Positions 57,318 to 64,000 of a DNA stretch of 64,000 bases are shown piece by piece (position 1 is the stretch's first letter; each line of letters begins with the position of its first letter). The position numbers were made by a program, and so were the translations under genes. Source of the DNA: Reyranella sp. (lineage in GTDB: Bacteria; Pseudomonadota; Alphaproteobacteria; Reyranellales; Reyranellaceae); contig NZ_SCVC01000031.1 in assembly GCF_004297405.1 (NCBI RefSeq), forward strand, positions 1 through 64,000, in the 5' to 3' direction. The notes under the pieces are model-generated. The model was given only the letters and a program-made list of their open reading frames with translations, was not told the DNA's origin and made no database searches.

Positions 57318-58883
57318 GTGGGCAAAGTCCGTAACGTTCTCTTCATCATGTGCGACCAGTTGCGCGCGGATCATCTCTCCTGCGCCGGTCACCCGCATCT
57401 GAAGACGCCGGCGATCGATTCCCTGGCCAAGCGTGGTGTGCGTTTCCCACGGGCCTATGTGCAGTCCGGTGTCTGCGGGCCCTCGCGCATGAGCTACTAC
57501 ACCGGCCGCTACATGACGAGCCACGGCGCCACCTGGAACCGCGTGCCGCTCTCCTTGCATGAAAAGACCTTGGGCGACTATCTCACGCCCGCTGGCATCA
57601 AGGTCGCGCTGGCCGGCAAGACACACATGCTGCCCGACCTCGAGGCGCTGGAACGCTACGGCGTCGAGGGTGGATCGGCGCTCGACGCGCTGCTGCGGGC
57701 CGGCCGCTTCATGGAAATAGACCGGTACGATGGCCATTCGCCGCCGGGCAAGGAGAGCGGCTACGCCGACTATCTTCGCCAGCACGGCTACAAGTCCGAC
57801 GATCCCTGGACGGACTATGTCATTGCCGCCGACGGTCCCGGCGGCACAACGCTCTCGGGTTGGCACATGCGCAATGTCCATCTGCCGGCGCGGGTCGCCG
57901 AGGAGCATTCCGAAACCGCCTACATGACGCGCGAGGCTATGCGCTTCATTGATGAGCAAGGTGAGAAGCCGTGGTGCCTGCATCTGAGCTACGTGAAGCC
58001 GCACTGGCCCTACATGGCGCCCGCGCCCTATCACAACATGTACGGCACCAAGGATTGCCTGCCGTTGAATCGCGACGAGCAGGAGAGGGTTGGCGAACAT
58101 CCCGTGCTGGCCGCCTATCGCGAGCACGAGGAGTCGGTTTCCTTCAGCCGACCCGACGCGCCCGGCATCGTAAGACCGGCCTACATGGGCTTGATCAAGC
58201 AGATCGACGATTGGCTCGGCCGCCTCTTCGCGCACATGAAGGCTGCAGGCCGCCTCAACGACACCTTGATCCTGTTCACCTCGGACCATGGCGATTTCCT
58301 CGGCGATCATTGGCTGGGCGAGAAGGAGATGTTCTACGAGGAGGCGCTGCGCGTGCCCTTCATCGTGGTCGATCCTGATCCCGCCGCCGATGCGACGCGC
58401 GGCACGGTCGACGACCGCTTCGTCGAGGCAATCGACGTCGTGCCGACCATCCTCGCGGCACTCGACCAGCCGCCGAACGACCACCTCGTCGAGGGCCGCT
58501 CGCTCTTGCCGTTGCTGCGCGGCATGAAGACCGAGACGTGGCGCGACGCCGTCTTCTCCGAGCTCGACTATTCCTTCCGCGAGGCGCGCAAGATCCTGAA
58601 CCGGCGACCTTCCGAGTGCCGCGCCATCATGATCCGCGCCGACCGCTGGAAATATGTCTGGTGGCAGGATTTCCGGCCCATGCTGTTCGATCTGGTGAAC
58701 GATCCGAAGGAGCATCACGATCTCGGCGCCAACGGCAACTACGCCCATATCGTCGCCGAGATGGAGGCACGCCTGGCGGCCTGGCTGAAGGCCCGCAAGA
58801 CGCGAGTGACGGTCGACGATGCCTATGTCGATGCCCGCACGGCCAAGCATCGCCAGCACGGCATCTTCTTTGGCCAGTGGTGA
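57318..58883 (+). CDS. sulfatase-family enzyme, phosphonate monoester hydrolase-like
   Basis: A 521-residue alkaline-phosphatase-fold enzyme. The metal ligands begin in F-I-M-C-D-Q-L-R. The nucleophile motif is S-G-V-C-G-P-S-R, with a cysteine to be converted to formylglycine. K-T-H-M and T-S-D-H-G-D-F supply further ligands. C-G-P-S-R-M-S-Y-Y-T-G-R is typical of phosphonate monoester and phosphodiester hydrolases. No signal peptide is present. GTG 57318 has GGGAGGAA upstream at good spacing. It needs a formylglycine-generating enzyme from elsewhere in the genome. It is followed 8 bp later by the GST-like gene. Confidence 0.9.
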   Translation: MGKVRNVLFIMCDQLRADHLSCAGHPHLKTPAIDSLAKRGVRFPRAYVQSGVCGPSRMSYYTGRYMTSHGATWNRVPLSLHEKTLGDYLTPAGIKVALAGKTHMLPDLEALERYGVEGGSALDALLRAGRFMEIDRYDGHSPPGKESGYADYLRQHGYKSDDPWTDYVIAADGPGGTTLSGWHMRNVHLPARVAEEHSETAYMTREAMRFIDEQGEKPWCLHLSYVKPHWPYMAPAPYHNMYGTKDCLPLNRDEQERVGEHPVLAAYREHEESVSFSRPDAPGIVRPAYMGLIKQIDDWLGRLFAHMKAAGRLNDTLILFTSDHGDFLGDHWLGEKEMFYEEALRVPFIVVDPDPAADATRGTVDDRFVEAIDVVPTILAALDQPPNDHLVEGRSLLPLLRGMKTETWRDAVFSELDYSFREARKILNRRPSECRAIMIRADRWKYVWWQDFRPMLFDLVNDPKEHHDLGANGNYAHIVAEMEARLAAWLKARKTRVTVDDAYVDARTAKHRQHGIFFGQW

Positions 58884-58891
58884 GGACGGCC

Positions 58892-59584
58892 GTGATCACG
58901 CTCTATTCCTACCCTGGATTGTTCGGCGTCGCCGACAACAACGGCTATGGCCTCAAGGTCTATGCCTGGCTCAAGCTGGCGGGCATCGCCTTCACCCATC
59001 AACATCTGTTCGATGCTTCTGCCGCACCGCGTGGCCAGCTCCCCTATATCGTCGACGATGGAGAGACGATCGGCGATAGCGACGCCATCATCGCCCACCT
59101 CGCGGGCAAGTACCGTCCCACGATCGACGAGAGCCTGACGGCAAAGCAGCGCGATACGAACCTCCTCGTCTCGCGCCTGCTCGACGATCTCTACTGGGTG
59201 ATGTCCTATTCACGTTGGAAGGACGAGCGCTGCTGGCCGGCCTTCGTCGCCGCCTTTCGCCACGAGCACCCCCAGATGACCGAGGTGGCCCTCCTCAAGG
59301 CGAAGGAGTTCAACGCCCAGCGCTACCACTTCCAGGGTATCGGCCGCTATGCGCCGGAGGCCGCCTATGCTCGCGGTATCGCCGACATGCAGGTGCTGGC
59401 CAATCTCGTTCCTGGCGACGGGTTCGTGCATGGCCCGAAGGCCGGCAGCGTCGATTGCGCGATCTACGGCTTCGTCGCCAACATCTGGTTCTACGACATC
59501 GACACGCCGCTGAAACAGTTCGTCGCAGCGCACCACCCCTTGGTGCGGCATTGTACGGCCATGCATTCCATGGCGATGGCCTAG
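58892..59584 (+). CDS. glutathione S-transferase-like protein (metaxin/Tom37-like N-terminal domain)
   Basis: A 230-residue GST-fold protein. The thioredoxin-like N-terminal domain is about residues 1-75 (I-T-L-Y-S-Y-P-G, L-P-Y-I-V-D-D-G-E, then I-G-D-S-D-A-I-I), followed by an all-helical domain. The cis-proline and the S-D-A glutathione-contact motif are present. The first domain lacks an obvious catalytic Ser/Tyr at the usual place, and its Y-S-Y-P-G is close to the Tom37/metaxin variant. GTG 58892 has GAGG 6 bp upstream; GTG 58880 overlapping the previous stop is an alternative. Confidence 0.85.
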   Translation: MITLYSYPGLFGVADNNGYGLKVYAWLKLAGIAFTHQHLFDASAAPRGQLPYIVDDGETIGDSDAIIAHLAGKYRPTIDESLTAKQRDTNLLVSRLLDDLYWVMSYSRWKDERCWPAFVAAFRHEHPQMTEVALLKAKEFNAQRYHFQGIGRYAPEAAYARGIADMQVLANLVPGDGFVHGPKAGSVDCAIYGFVANIWFYDIDTPLKQFVAAHHPLVRHCTAMHSMAMA

Positions 59585-59625
59585 AGTTTGCGACGGCCTT
59601 GCGGTTTTCAGCCCAGGAGACAGTG

Positions 59626-60465
59626 ATGCCCAAGAGTCCCACCGAAGAAACATTCGACAGCGCTGGCGGCGTGAAGATCTTCCTTCGCGCCTGGCTACCC
59701 CATGCAGCCCCGCGCGCCGTCGTCGTCATCTGCCACGGGGTCAATTCCCATGGCGGCCAGTATCTCTGGTCGGGCGCCGAGCTCTCCAAAGCAGGCTTCG
59801 CGACCTACGCGCTTGACCTGCGTGGCCGTGGCAAGTCCGACGGCGAGCGCTTCTACGTCGAGGACGTGGCCGACTACGTTGCCGATGTGGCGGGCACGGT
59901 GAGAATCGCCAAGCAGCGCCACCCCGGCCTGCCGGTCTTTCTGCTCGGTCACAGTGCCGGCGGTGTCACGTCCGCCGTCTATACACTCGACAACCAGGCG
60001 GAGCTTGCCGGCTTCATCTGCGAGAGCTTTGCCTTCCAGGTACCCGCGCCGGGCTTTGCGCTGGCGGCGATCAAGGGCCTGAGCCACATCGCTCCGCGCC
60101 TGCCCGTGCTCAAGCTCAAGATGGAAGACTTCACGCGCGATCCGCAGGCCCTCGCGGCGCTCAATGCCGATCCGCTGACGGCGCACGAGGTGCAACCTGC
60201 TGCGACCGTCGCCGCGCTGGTTCGCGCCGACGAACGGTTGCGCGAGGAGTTTCCGACGATCAAGCTGCCGGTGTTCATCCTGCACGGCACCGAGGACAAG
60301 GCGACCGTGCCGGCGGGCAGCCAGTTCTTCTTTGATACCGTCGGTTCGACCGACAAGGCACTGAAACTCTATGAAGGCCACTACCACGACCTCCTGAACG
60401 ACACCGGCAAGGAAGGTGTGATGGCGGACATCGTGGCATGGATCGACAAGCGTTTGCCGGCGTGA
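59626..60465 (+). CDS. alpha/beta hydrolase, monoacylglycerol lipase-like
   Basis: A 279-residue serine hydrolase of the lysophospholipase/monoacylglycerol-lipase type. The oxyanion motif is C-H-G-V-N-S-H-G-G, the nucleophile elbow L-G-H-S-A-G-G, the acid L-H-G-T-E-D-K, and the catalytic histidine lies in G-H-Y-H-D-L. D-L-R-G-R-G-K-S is typical. The true start is ATG 59626 with CAGGAGA upstream. It lies 41 bp after the GST-like gene in the same direction. The substrate is unknown, probably a long-chain ester. Confidence 0.88.
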   Translation: MPKSPTEETFDSAGGVKIFLRAWLPHAAPRAVVVICHGVNSHGGQYLWSGAELSKAGFATYALDLRGRGKSDGERFYVEDVADYVADVAGTVRIAKQRHPGLPVFLLGHSAGGVTSAVYTLDNQAELAGFICESFAFQVPAPGFALAAIKGLSHIAPRLPVLKLKMEDFTRDPQALAALNADPLTAHEVQPAATVAALVRADERLREEFPTIKLPVFILHGTEDKATVPAGSQFFFDTVGSTDKALKLYEGHYHDLLNDTGKEGVMADIVAWIDKRLPA

Positions 60466-60502
60466 AGGCGCGTCGGCGGGGCGGTCGGGAAGGAGACGTA
60501 CG

Positions 60503-61432
60503 ATGAGCAGATCCTACGATCGCACTGCCGAGGATGTCGGCAATATCGTCGCCCTGGAGCACGTCAATCTCCGGGTCGAGGACCAGGGACTGGCGACGCT
60601 GTTCTACATCAGCGGGCTCGGCCTCACGCGCGATCCCTACATGATGACCAGCACCGACAATATGTGGGTCAATGTCGGGCGCAGCCAGTTTCATCTGCCG
60701 ACCGGCGGGCCTGCGCAGCGCTTGCGTGGTCGCGTCGGCCTCGTGATCGACGATCGCGAGTCCCTGGTGCGTCGCCTCGGCAACATGCGCAAGGCGCTGG
60801 GCGGCACGCGCTTCGACTTCGTCGAGCAGGCCGATCATGTCGAGACGACTTGTCCCTGGGGCAACACGATCCTCTGCTACGATCCGAAGCCCGGCGACGC
60901 GATGGTCCTCGGCATGGCCTATGTCGAGTTCGACGTGCCAAGGGGCGCCGCTAAACCCATCGCCGAATTCTACCGTCGCACCTTCAACACCATGGCGCGC
61001 GTCGACGAGGCAGGTGCCGCGCCGGCGGCCCGCGTCTCGGTCGGTATGGGGCAGGAGCTGGTCTTCCGCGAGACCGAAGCCGAAGCGCCGGCCTATGACG
61101 GCCATCACATCCAGGTCTATGTCGCGAATTTCTCGGGGCCGCACCGTGCGTTGCTGGAGCGTGGCCTGATCACCGAGGAAAGCAACCAGCACCAGTATCG
61201 CTTCGAGCAGATCGTCGACCTCGACGGCAACCGCCCGCTGTTTCAGATCGAGCACGAGGTCCGCAGCCTGCGCAATCCGATGTACGCGCGGCCGCTGGTC
61301 AACCGCAATCCGCGCCAGAACAACCGCGCCTACGTGCCCGGACGCGATGCCTGGGTACCCGAGCACATCGCCGTCGAGATGGACAATCCGCGACAGGCCG
61401 AACGCGAGCGGCGCTACGGCACCTTGCGATAG
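60503..61432 (+). CDS. VOC-superfamily (glyoxalase/dioxygenase-like) protein
   Basis: A 309-residue protein with two vicinal-oxygen-chelate modules. The first opens A-L-E-H-V-N-L-R-V-E-D, a likely first metal ligand; the second contains G-H-H-I-Q-V-Y and D-G-N-R-P-L-F-Q-I-E, with a histidine and glutamate of the right kind. The fold covers glyoxalases, extradiol dioxygenases and isomerases, and the reaction cannot be chosen. The ATG has GGAGA upstream. The last gene of a run of four plus-strand genes, it overlaps the convergent gene by 19 bp. Confidence 0.85.
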   Translation: MSRSYDRTAEDVGNIVALEHVNLRVEDQGLATLFYISGLGLTRDPYMMTSTDNMWVNVGRSQFHLPTGGPAQRLRGRVGLVIDDRESLVRRLGNMRKALGGTRFDFVEQADHVETTCPWGNTILCYDPKPGDAMVLGMAYVEFDVPRGAAKPIAEFYRRTFNTMARVDEAGAAPAARVSVGMGQELVFRETEAEAPAYDGHHIQVYVANFSGPHRALLERGLITEESNQHQYRFEQIVDLDGNRPLFQIEHEVRSLRNPMYARPLVNRNPRQNNRAYVPGRDAWVPEHIAVEMDNPRQAERERRYGTLR

Positions 61433-61857
61433 ATCGGCGCCCGCTTCTTTACGGGATCGAGCAGCGACCAGTCGCCCTGTTCGACGACATGTCCCTTCGG
61501 GAAGGGTGAGCGCGGTTCCTGGCCGAGGGAGTGCATGACCCTGTCGTCGCGGTAGTAGCAGAGCAATACCACGCGATTGAGCGCGAACAGCGGGGCGCCG
61601 CCTTCGGTCTTGAAGCTCGCGGCCACCTCCGCGCGCCGGTCGGCGGGAAGGTCGGCGAAGGGGCCGCCGCTCAACGTGGCGAGTTGCTTCAGCGCGGTGC
61701 GCGCATCGTCGGTGTCGCGTTCGAGGCCCTTGAGGATATCGGCAAAGATCAAATCGTCGTCGGCGCCGGGCACCTTGTAGGTCGCGCTGGCGGGAATCAT
61801 CTGGCCGACGAGGGCGCGCAGGTCGCGAGCTTCGGTCTCGGTGAGGGTGGTTTGCAT
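61414..61857 (-). CDS. small subunit-like protein (gluconate 2-dehydrogenase subunit 3 type) for the GMC oxidoreductase
   Basis: A 147-residue protein with L-R-A-L-V-G-Q-M-I-P-A near the N-terminus and a C-terminal V-L-L-C-Y-Y-R-D-D region, like the small subunits that accompany flavin sugar/alcohol dehydrogenases. The larger open frame upstream is a shadow of the GMC gene. There is no obvious Tat signal, unlike many members, so the complex might be cytoplasmic. ATG 61857 lies 8 bp after the GMC stop, supporting a two-gene operon. Confidence 0.75.
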   Translation of the reverse strand: MQTTLTETEARDLRALVGQMIPASATYKVPGADDDLIFADILKGLERDTDDARTALKQLATLSGGPFADLPADRRAEVAASFKTEGGAPLFALNRVVLLCYYRDDRVMHSLGQEPRSPFPKGHVVEQGDWSLLDPVKKRAPIYRKVP

Positions 61858-61865
61858 GGTGTGGT

Positions 61866-63467
61866 TCACTCGAACAGGGTCGCGTTGGCGAGGCGCTGCT
61901 TGATCGCATCCGCGATGTAGAGCGCCAGTGCCTGGATGGTCGAGGTCGGGTTCACGCCGCCGCTGGTGACCCAGATGCTGCCGTCGACGATGAACAGGTT
62001 CTTCACGTCGTGGCAGCGGCCCCATTCGTTCACCACGGATCGCTCGGGATCGGTGCCCATGCGAGCGGTGCCGAGCAGGTGCCAGCCGCTGTTGGGCACA
62101 TGTTCCCGGAAGACGGTGTGGGCGCCGGCCTGCTTCAGGATCTCCTCGGCGCGCGTGTGGGCGTGATCCAGCATCTTCCGGCTGTTCTCGCCGACCGTGT
62201 AGTCGATCTTGGGAGCAGGGATACCGTCGGAGTCCTTCAGCACCGGGTCGAGCGTCACCCGGTTGTGCTCCTCCGGCAGATCCTCGCAGATGCCCGCGAG
62301 ATAGATGCGGTGGTTGAGCAGGCTGCGATAGACCTTGTGATGATCCTCGCCCCAGGGCAGGCGGCCGGCCGCCGTGCTGCTGATCGCCTCGACGATCGAG
62401 CCCATGCCGCGGCCGAACTGGAAGATGTAGCCGCGTACGAAGTCGCGCGCCTTGTCGGTCTCGTAGAATTCGTGGCTCCACAGGCAGAGCGGCGGGCCGT
62501 GGTTGCCGTCCAGCGGCTCGTCGACATAGCCGTAGGTGAAGGCATAGGGGTGGAACATCAGGTTCTTGCCGACGAGCCCGCTCGAATTGGCGACGCCGTT
62601 GGGGAACTTGCCCGACTGCGAGTTGAGCATCAGCCGCGGTGTGCCGACGCCGTTGCAGGCGATGATCACCATCTCGGCCGCCTGGAACTGCTCCTTGCCC
62701 TCGGCATCGTAGTAGATCACGCCGGTCGCCATGCCGTTGTTGTCGACGGTGATCTCGCGCACGCGGGCGCGGGTGCGCAGCTCGACGCCGGCGCGCAACG
62801 CCATCGGCCAGTAGGTGATGTCGGTGCTGGCCTTGGCGCCCTGCGCGCAACCCGGTGTGCAGTGGCCGAGGTTGAGGCAGCGGCCGCGACCTTCGTAGTC
62901 GACCGTGGCAATCGAGGTATCCGACGGCCACCAGTGCCAGCCGAGCTGGTTCATCGCCGTGCCGAAGCGCTGACCCGACTTGCCGAGCGGTATCGGCGGC
63001 ATGGGCGGCTGCTTGGCCGGATAGGCGGGATCGCCTGCCAGGCCCGAGACGCCGGTCATGCGGTCGTTCTCGGCGAAGAACGGTTCCAGCGTCTCGTAGT
63101 CGATCGGCCAGTCGTCGGCGACGCCGTCGAGCGTCTTCACCTTGAAGTCGCTGGGATGCAGGCGCGGATAGTGCGCCGTGTACATGATCGTGCTGCCACC
63201 GACGCCGTTGAAGTTCACGACCTTGATCGGCGAGTTGGCGTCGTTGATCGGATAGTCGGTCTCGCGTGCCCGGCGGTTGGGATTGATGGCGAAGTCACTG
63301 AACAGGCGTGCCTCCCAGTCGCGGCCGTTGCTGGGATAGTCGGTCGGCTTCACCCAGTCGCCCTGCTCCAGGCAGAGGATGCGCATCTTGGTATCGGCGA
63401 GGCTCCACGCCACCGCGGCCCCCGACGCCCCGGAACCGATGATCAGGACGTCGACTTTCTCGTTCAT
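61866..63467 (-). CDS. GMC-family FAD-dependent oxidoreductase
   Basis: A 533-residue GMC enzyme with the FAD motif L-I-I-G-S-G-A-S-G-A-A, V-G-G-S-T-I-M-Y, and the second GMC signature. The catalytic histidine in W-H-L-L-G-T-A-R-M-G and the C-terminal N-P-T-S-T-I-Q-A-L-A segment are present. It would oxidise a sugar or alcohol and pass electrons to its small partner or a quinone. There is no signal peptide. It is divergent from the TctC/Bug gene at 63597, whose product may import a related acid; that link is only positional. Confidence 0.92.
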   Translation of the reverse strand: MNEKVDVLIIGSGASGAAVAWSLADTKMRILCLEQGDWVKPTDYPSNGRDWEARLFSDFAINPNRRARETDYPINDANSPIKVVNFNGVGGSTIMYTAHYPRLHPSDFKVKTLDGVADDWPIDYETLEPFFAENDRMTGVSGLAGDPAYPAKQPPMPPIPLGKSGQRFGTAMNQLGWHWWPSDTSIATVDYEGRGRCLNLGHCTPGCAQGAKASTDITYWPMALRAGVELRTRARVREITVDNNGMATGVIYYDAEGKEQFQAAEMVIIACNGVGTPRLMLNSQSGKFPNGVANSSGLVGKNLMFHPYAFTYGYVDEPLDGNHGPPLCLWSHEFYETDKARDFVRGYIFQFGRGMGSIVEAISSTAAGRLPWGEDHHKVYRSLLNHRIYLAGICEDLPEEHNRVTLDPVLKDSDGIPAPKIDYTVGENSRKMLDHAHTRAEEILKQAGAHTVFREHVPNSGWHLLGTARMGTDPERSVVNEWGRCHDVKNLFIVDGSIWVTSGGVNPTSTIQALALYIADAIKQRLANATLFE

Positions 63468-63596
63468 GGCGCTTTTTCTCCCGTGCGGCGGCGGCAGAGA
63501 CTAGGCCGCATGGCGAGCTGGCTGCAAGCGATTGGCGTGACGCTTTGGCGGGCGGCTGTTAGCGTCTGTGCAACGGGGATTGGGAGGAAACAAAAC

Positions 63597-64000
63597 ATGT
63601 TCGACAAATCTGTTCGTCGTCGCCGTTTGCTTGCCGGTGCGGGCGCCGCACTTCTCGCGCCGTCGCTGGTGCGTGCACAGGATGCGTATCCGAATAAGCC
63701 GATCAAATTCGTCGTGCCGTGGACGCCCGGCGGAGCGACCGACAATATCTCGCGCATCGTCACTGCCCGGATGTCGGAGCTGCTGGGCCAGCAGGTCATG
63801 ATCGACAACAAGCCAGGCGGCGGCGGCACGATCGGCACCGACGCCATCGCCAAAGCTGCCCCCGACGGCTACACGATCGGCCTCGTCACAGTGTCCATGT
63901 TCACCATGGCGCCCGCGCTCTACGCCAAGCTGCCCTATGACCCGGTGAAGGATTTCTCGCCAATGGCGGGCATGTCGATGTGGCCCAACATGCTGGTGGT
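63597..64000 (+). CDS. TctC/Bug-family tripartite tricarboxylate-type solute-binding protein (partial)
   Basis: The first 134 codons of a periplasmic binding protein are visible before the window ends. An arginine-rich, Tat-like signal (R-R-R-R-L-L-A-G-A) ends at V-R-A-Q, and the mature part starts A-Y-P-N-K-P-I-K-F-V-V-P-W-T-P-G-G-A-T-D. This is the standard Bug opening, and V-M-I-D-N-K-P-G-G-G-G-T-I-G is also typical. Such proteins bind carboxylates or other small acids. GGGAGGAA precedes the ATG. Confidence 0.92.
   Translation, partial: MFDKSVRRRRLLAGAGAALLAPSLVRAQDAYPNKPIKFVVPWTPGGATDNISRIVTARMSELLGQQVMIDNKPGGGGTIGTDAIAKAAPDGYTIGLVTVSMFTMAPALYAKLPYDPVKDFSPMAGMSMWPNMLV

Noticed and set aside
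1..64000. CRISPR arrays, tRNA or rRNA genes, insertion sequences, prophage
   Set aside because: No repeat-spacer pattern, no transposase or integrase, and no structural RNA sequence was recognised in reading the window.

Overview
This window is about 64 kb of dense, GC-rich, typically alphaproteobacterial chromosome. The order mutM, enoyl-CoA hydratase, rpsT, dnaA is a recurrent alphaproteobacterial neighbourhood. Many protein families here (DUF1127, GcvA-type LysR, TctC/Bug, CoA-transferase III, DUF1445/DUF2848) suit a soil or water heterotroph of the Rhodospirillales/Hyphomicrobiales kind. A Reyranella-like genus is possible, but that is only a guess. I saw no rRNA, tRNA, insertion sequence, prophage or CRISPR array, and base composition gives no strong sign of an island.

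Layout. 1-4.6 kb (minus strand): partial dnaA with a rhodanese gene overlapping its start, rpsT with a clear promoter and terminator, an enoyl-CoA hydratase, mutM and yggS. 4.7-13.6 kb: a TPR protein, an Smr nuclease-like protein, Ada, a secreted hydrolase, a DUF1127/LysR divergent pair, a KamA-type radical SAM enzyme, and a Baeyer-Villiger monooxygenase with a small partner. 13.8-25.2 kb: an EmrAB-type efflux pair, an M20 peptidase, alanine dehydrogenase with a divergent Lrp regulator, a DMT exporter, leuCD, a TPR/glycosyltransferase-like protein, and a second DUF1127/LysR pair. 25.2-29.5 kb: a Fur-box-headed FecI-FecR-FecA-type iron signalling system. 29.6-40.4 kb: a flavin oxidoreductase/MarR pair with a palindromic operator candidate, a flavin-split-barrel protein, a membrane adenylate cyclase, two racemase-family proteins, a class III CoA-transferase, hydrolases, and a DUF2848/DUF1445/SDR operon.

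The centrepiece is 40.9-55.4 kb: a Ser/Thr kinase-MORN fusion, the ANTAR antiterminator nasT, then one long operon for nitrate assimilation (nasS, nrtA, nrtB, nrtD, nirA, a [4Fe-4S]/FNR-type reductase, nasA, cysG). Between nasT and nasS I read, in order, a near-consensus sigma-54 promoter, two adjacent hexaloop hairpins whose loops carry A at position 1 and G at position 4 (the ANTAR RNA signature), and a competing terminator. The predicted start of transcription falls a few bases before the first hairpin, so the pieces fit one another. The model is nitrogen-controlled initiation followed by nitrate-controlled antitermination. ABC uptake delivers nitrate, NasA reduces it to nitrite, NirA reduces nitrite to ammonium, and CysG makes the sirohaem for NirA.

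55.4-64 kb: a DUF882 peptidase-like protein, a macrodomain protein, DUF924, a phosphonate-monoester-hydrolase-like gene followed by GST, lipase and VOC genes, a GMC oxidoreductase with its small subunit, and the start of a TctC/Bug solute-binding protein cut by the window end.

Two architectural habits recur. Operon neighbours often overlap by a few bases (GTGA, TGATG). Convergent genes often overlap tail to tail; six such pairs are present, with overlaps of 19 to 67 bp.
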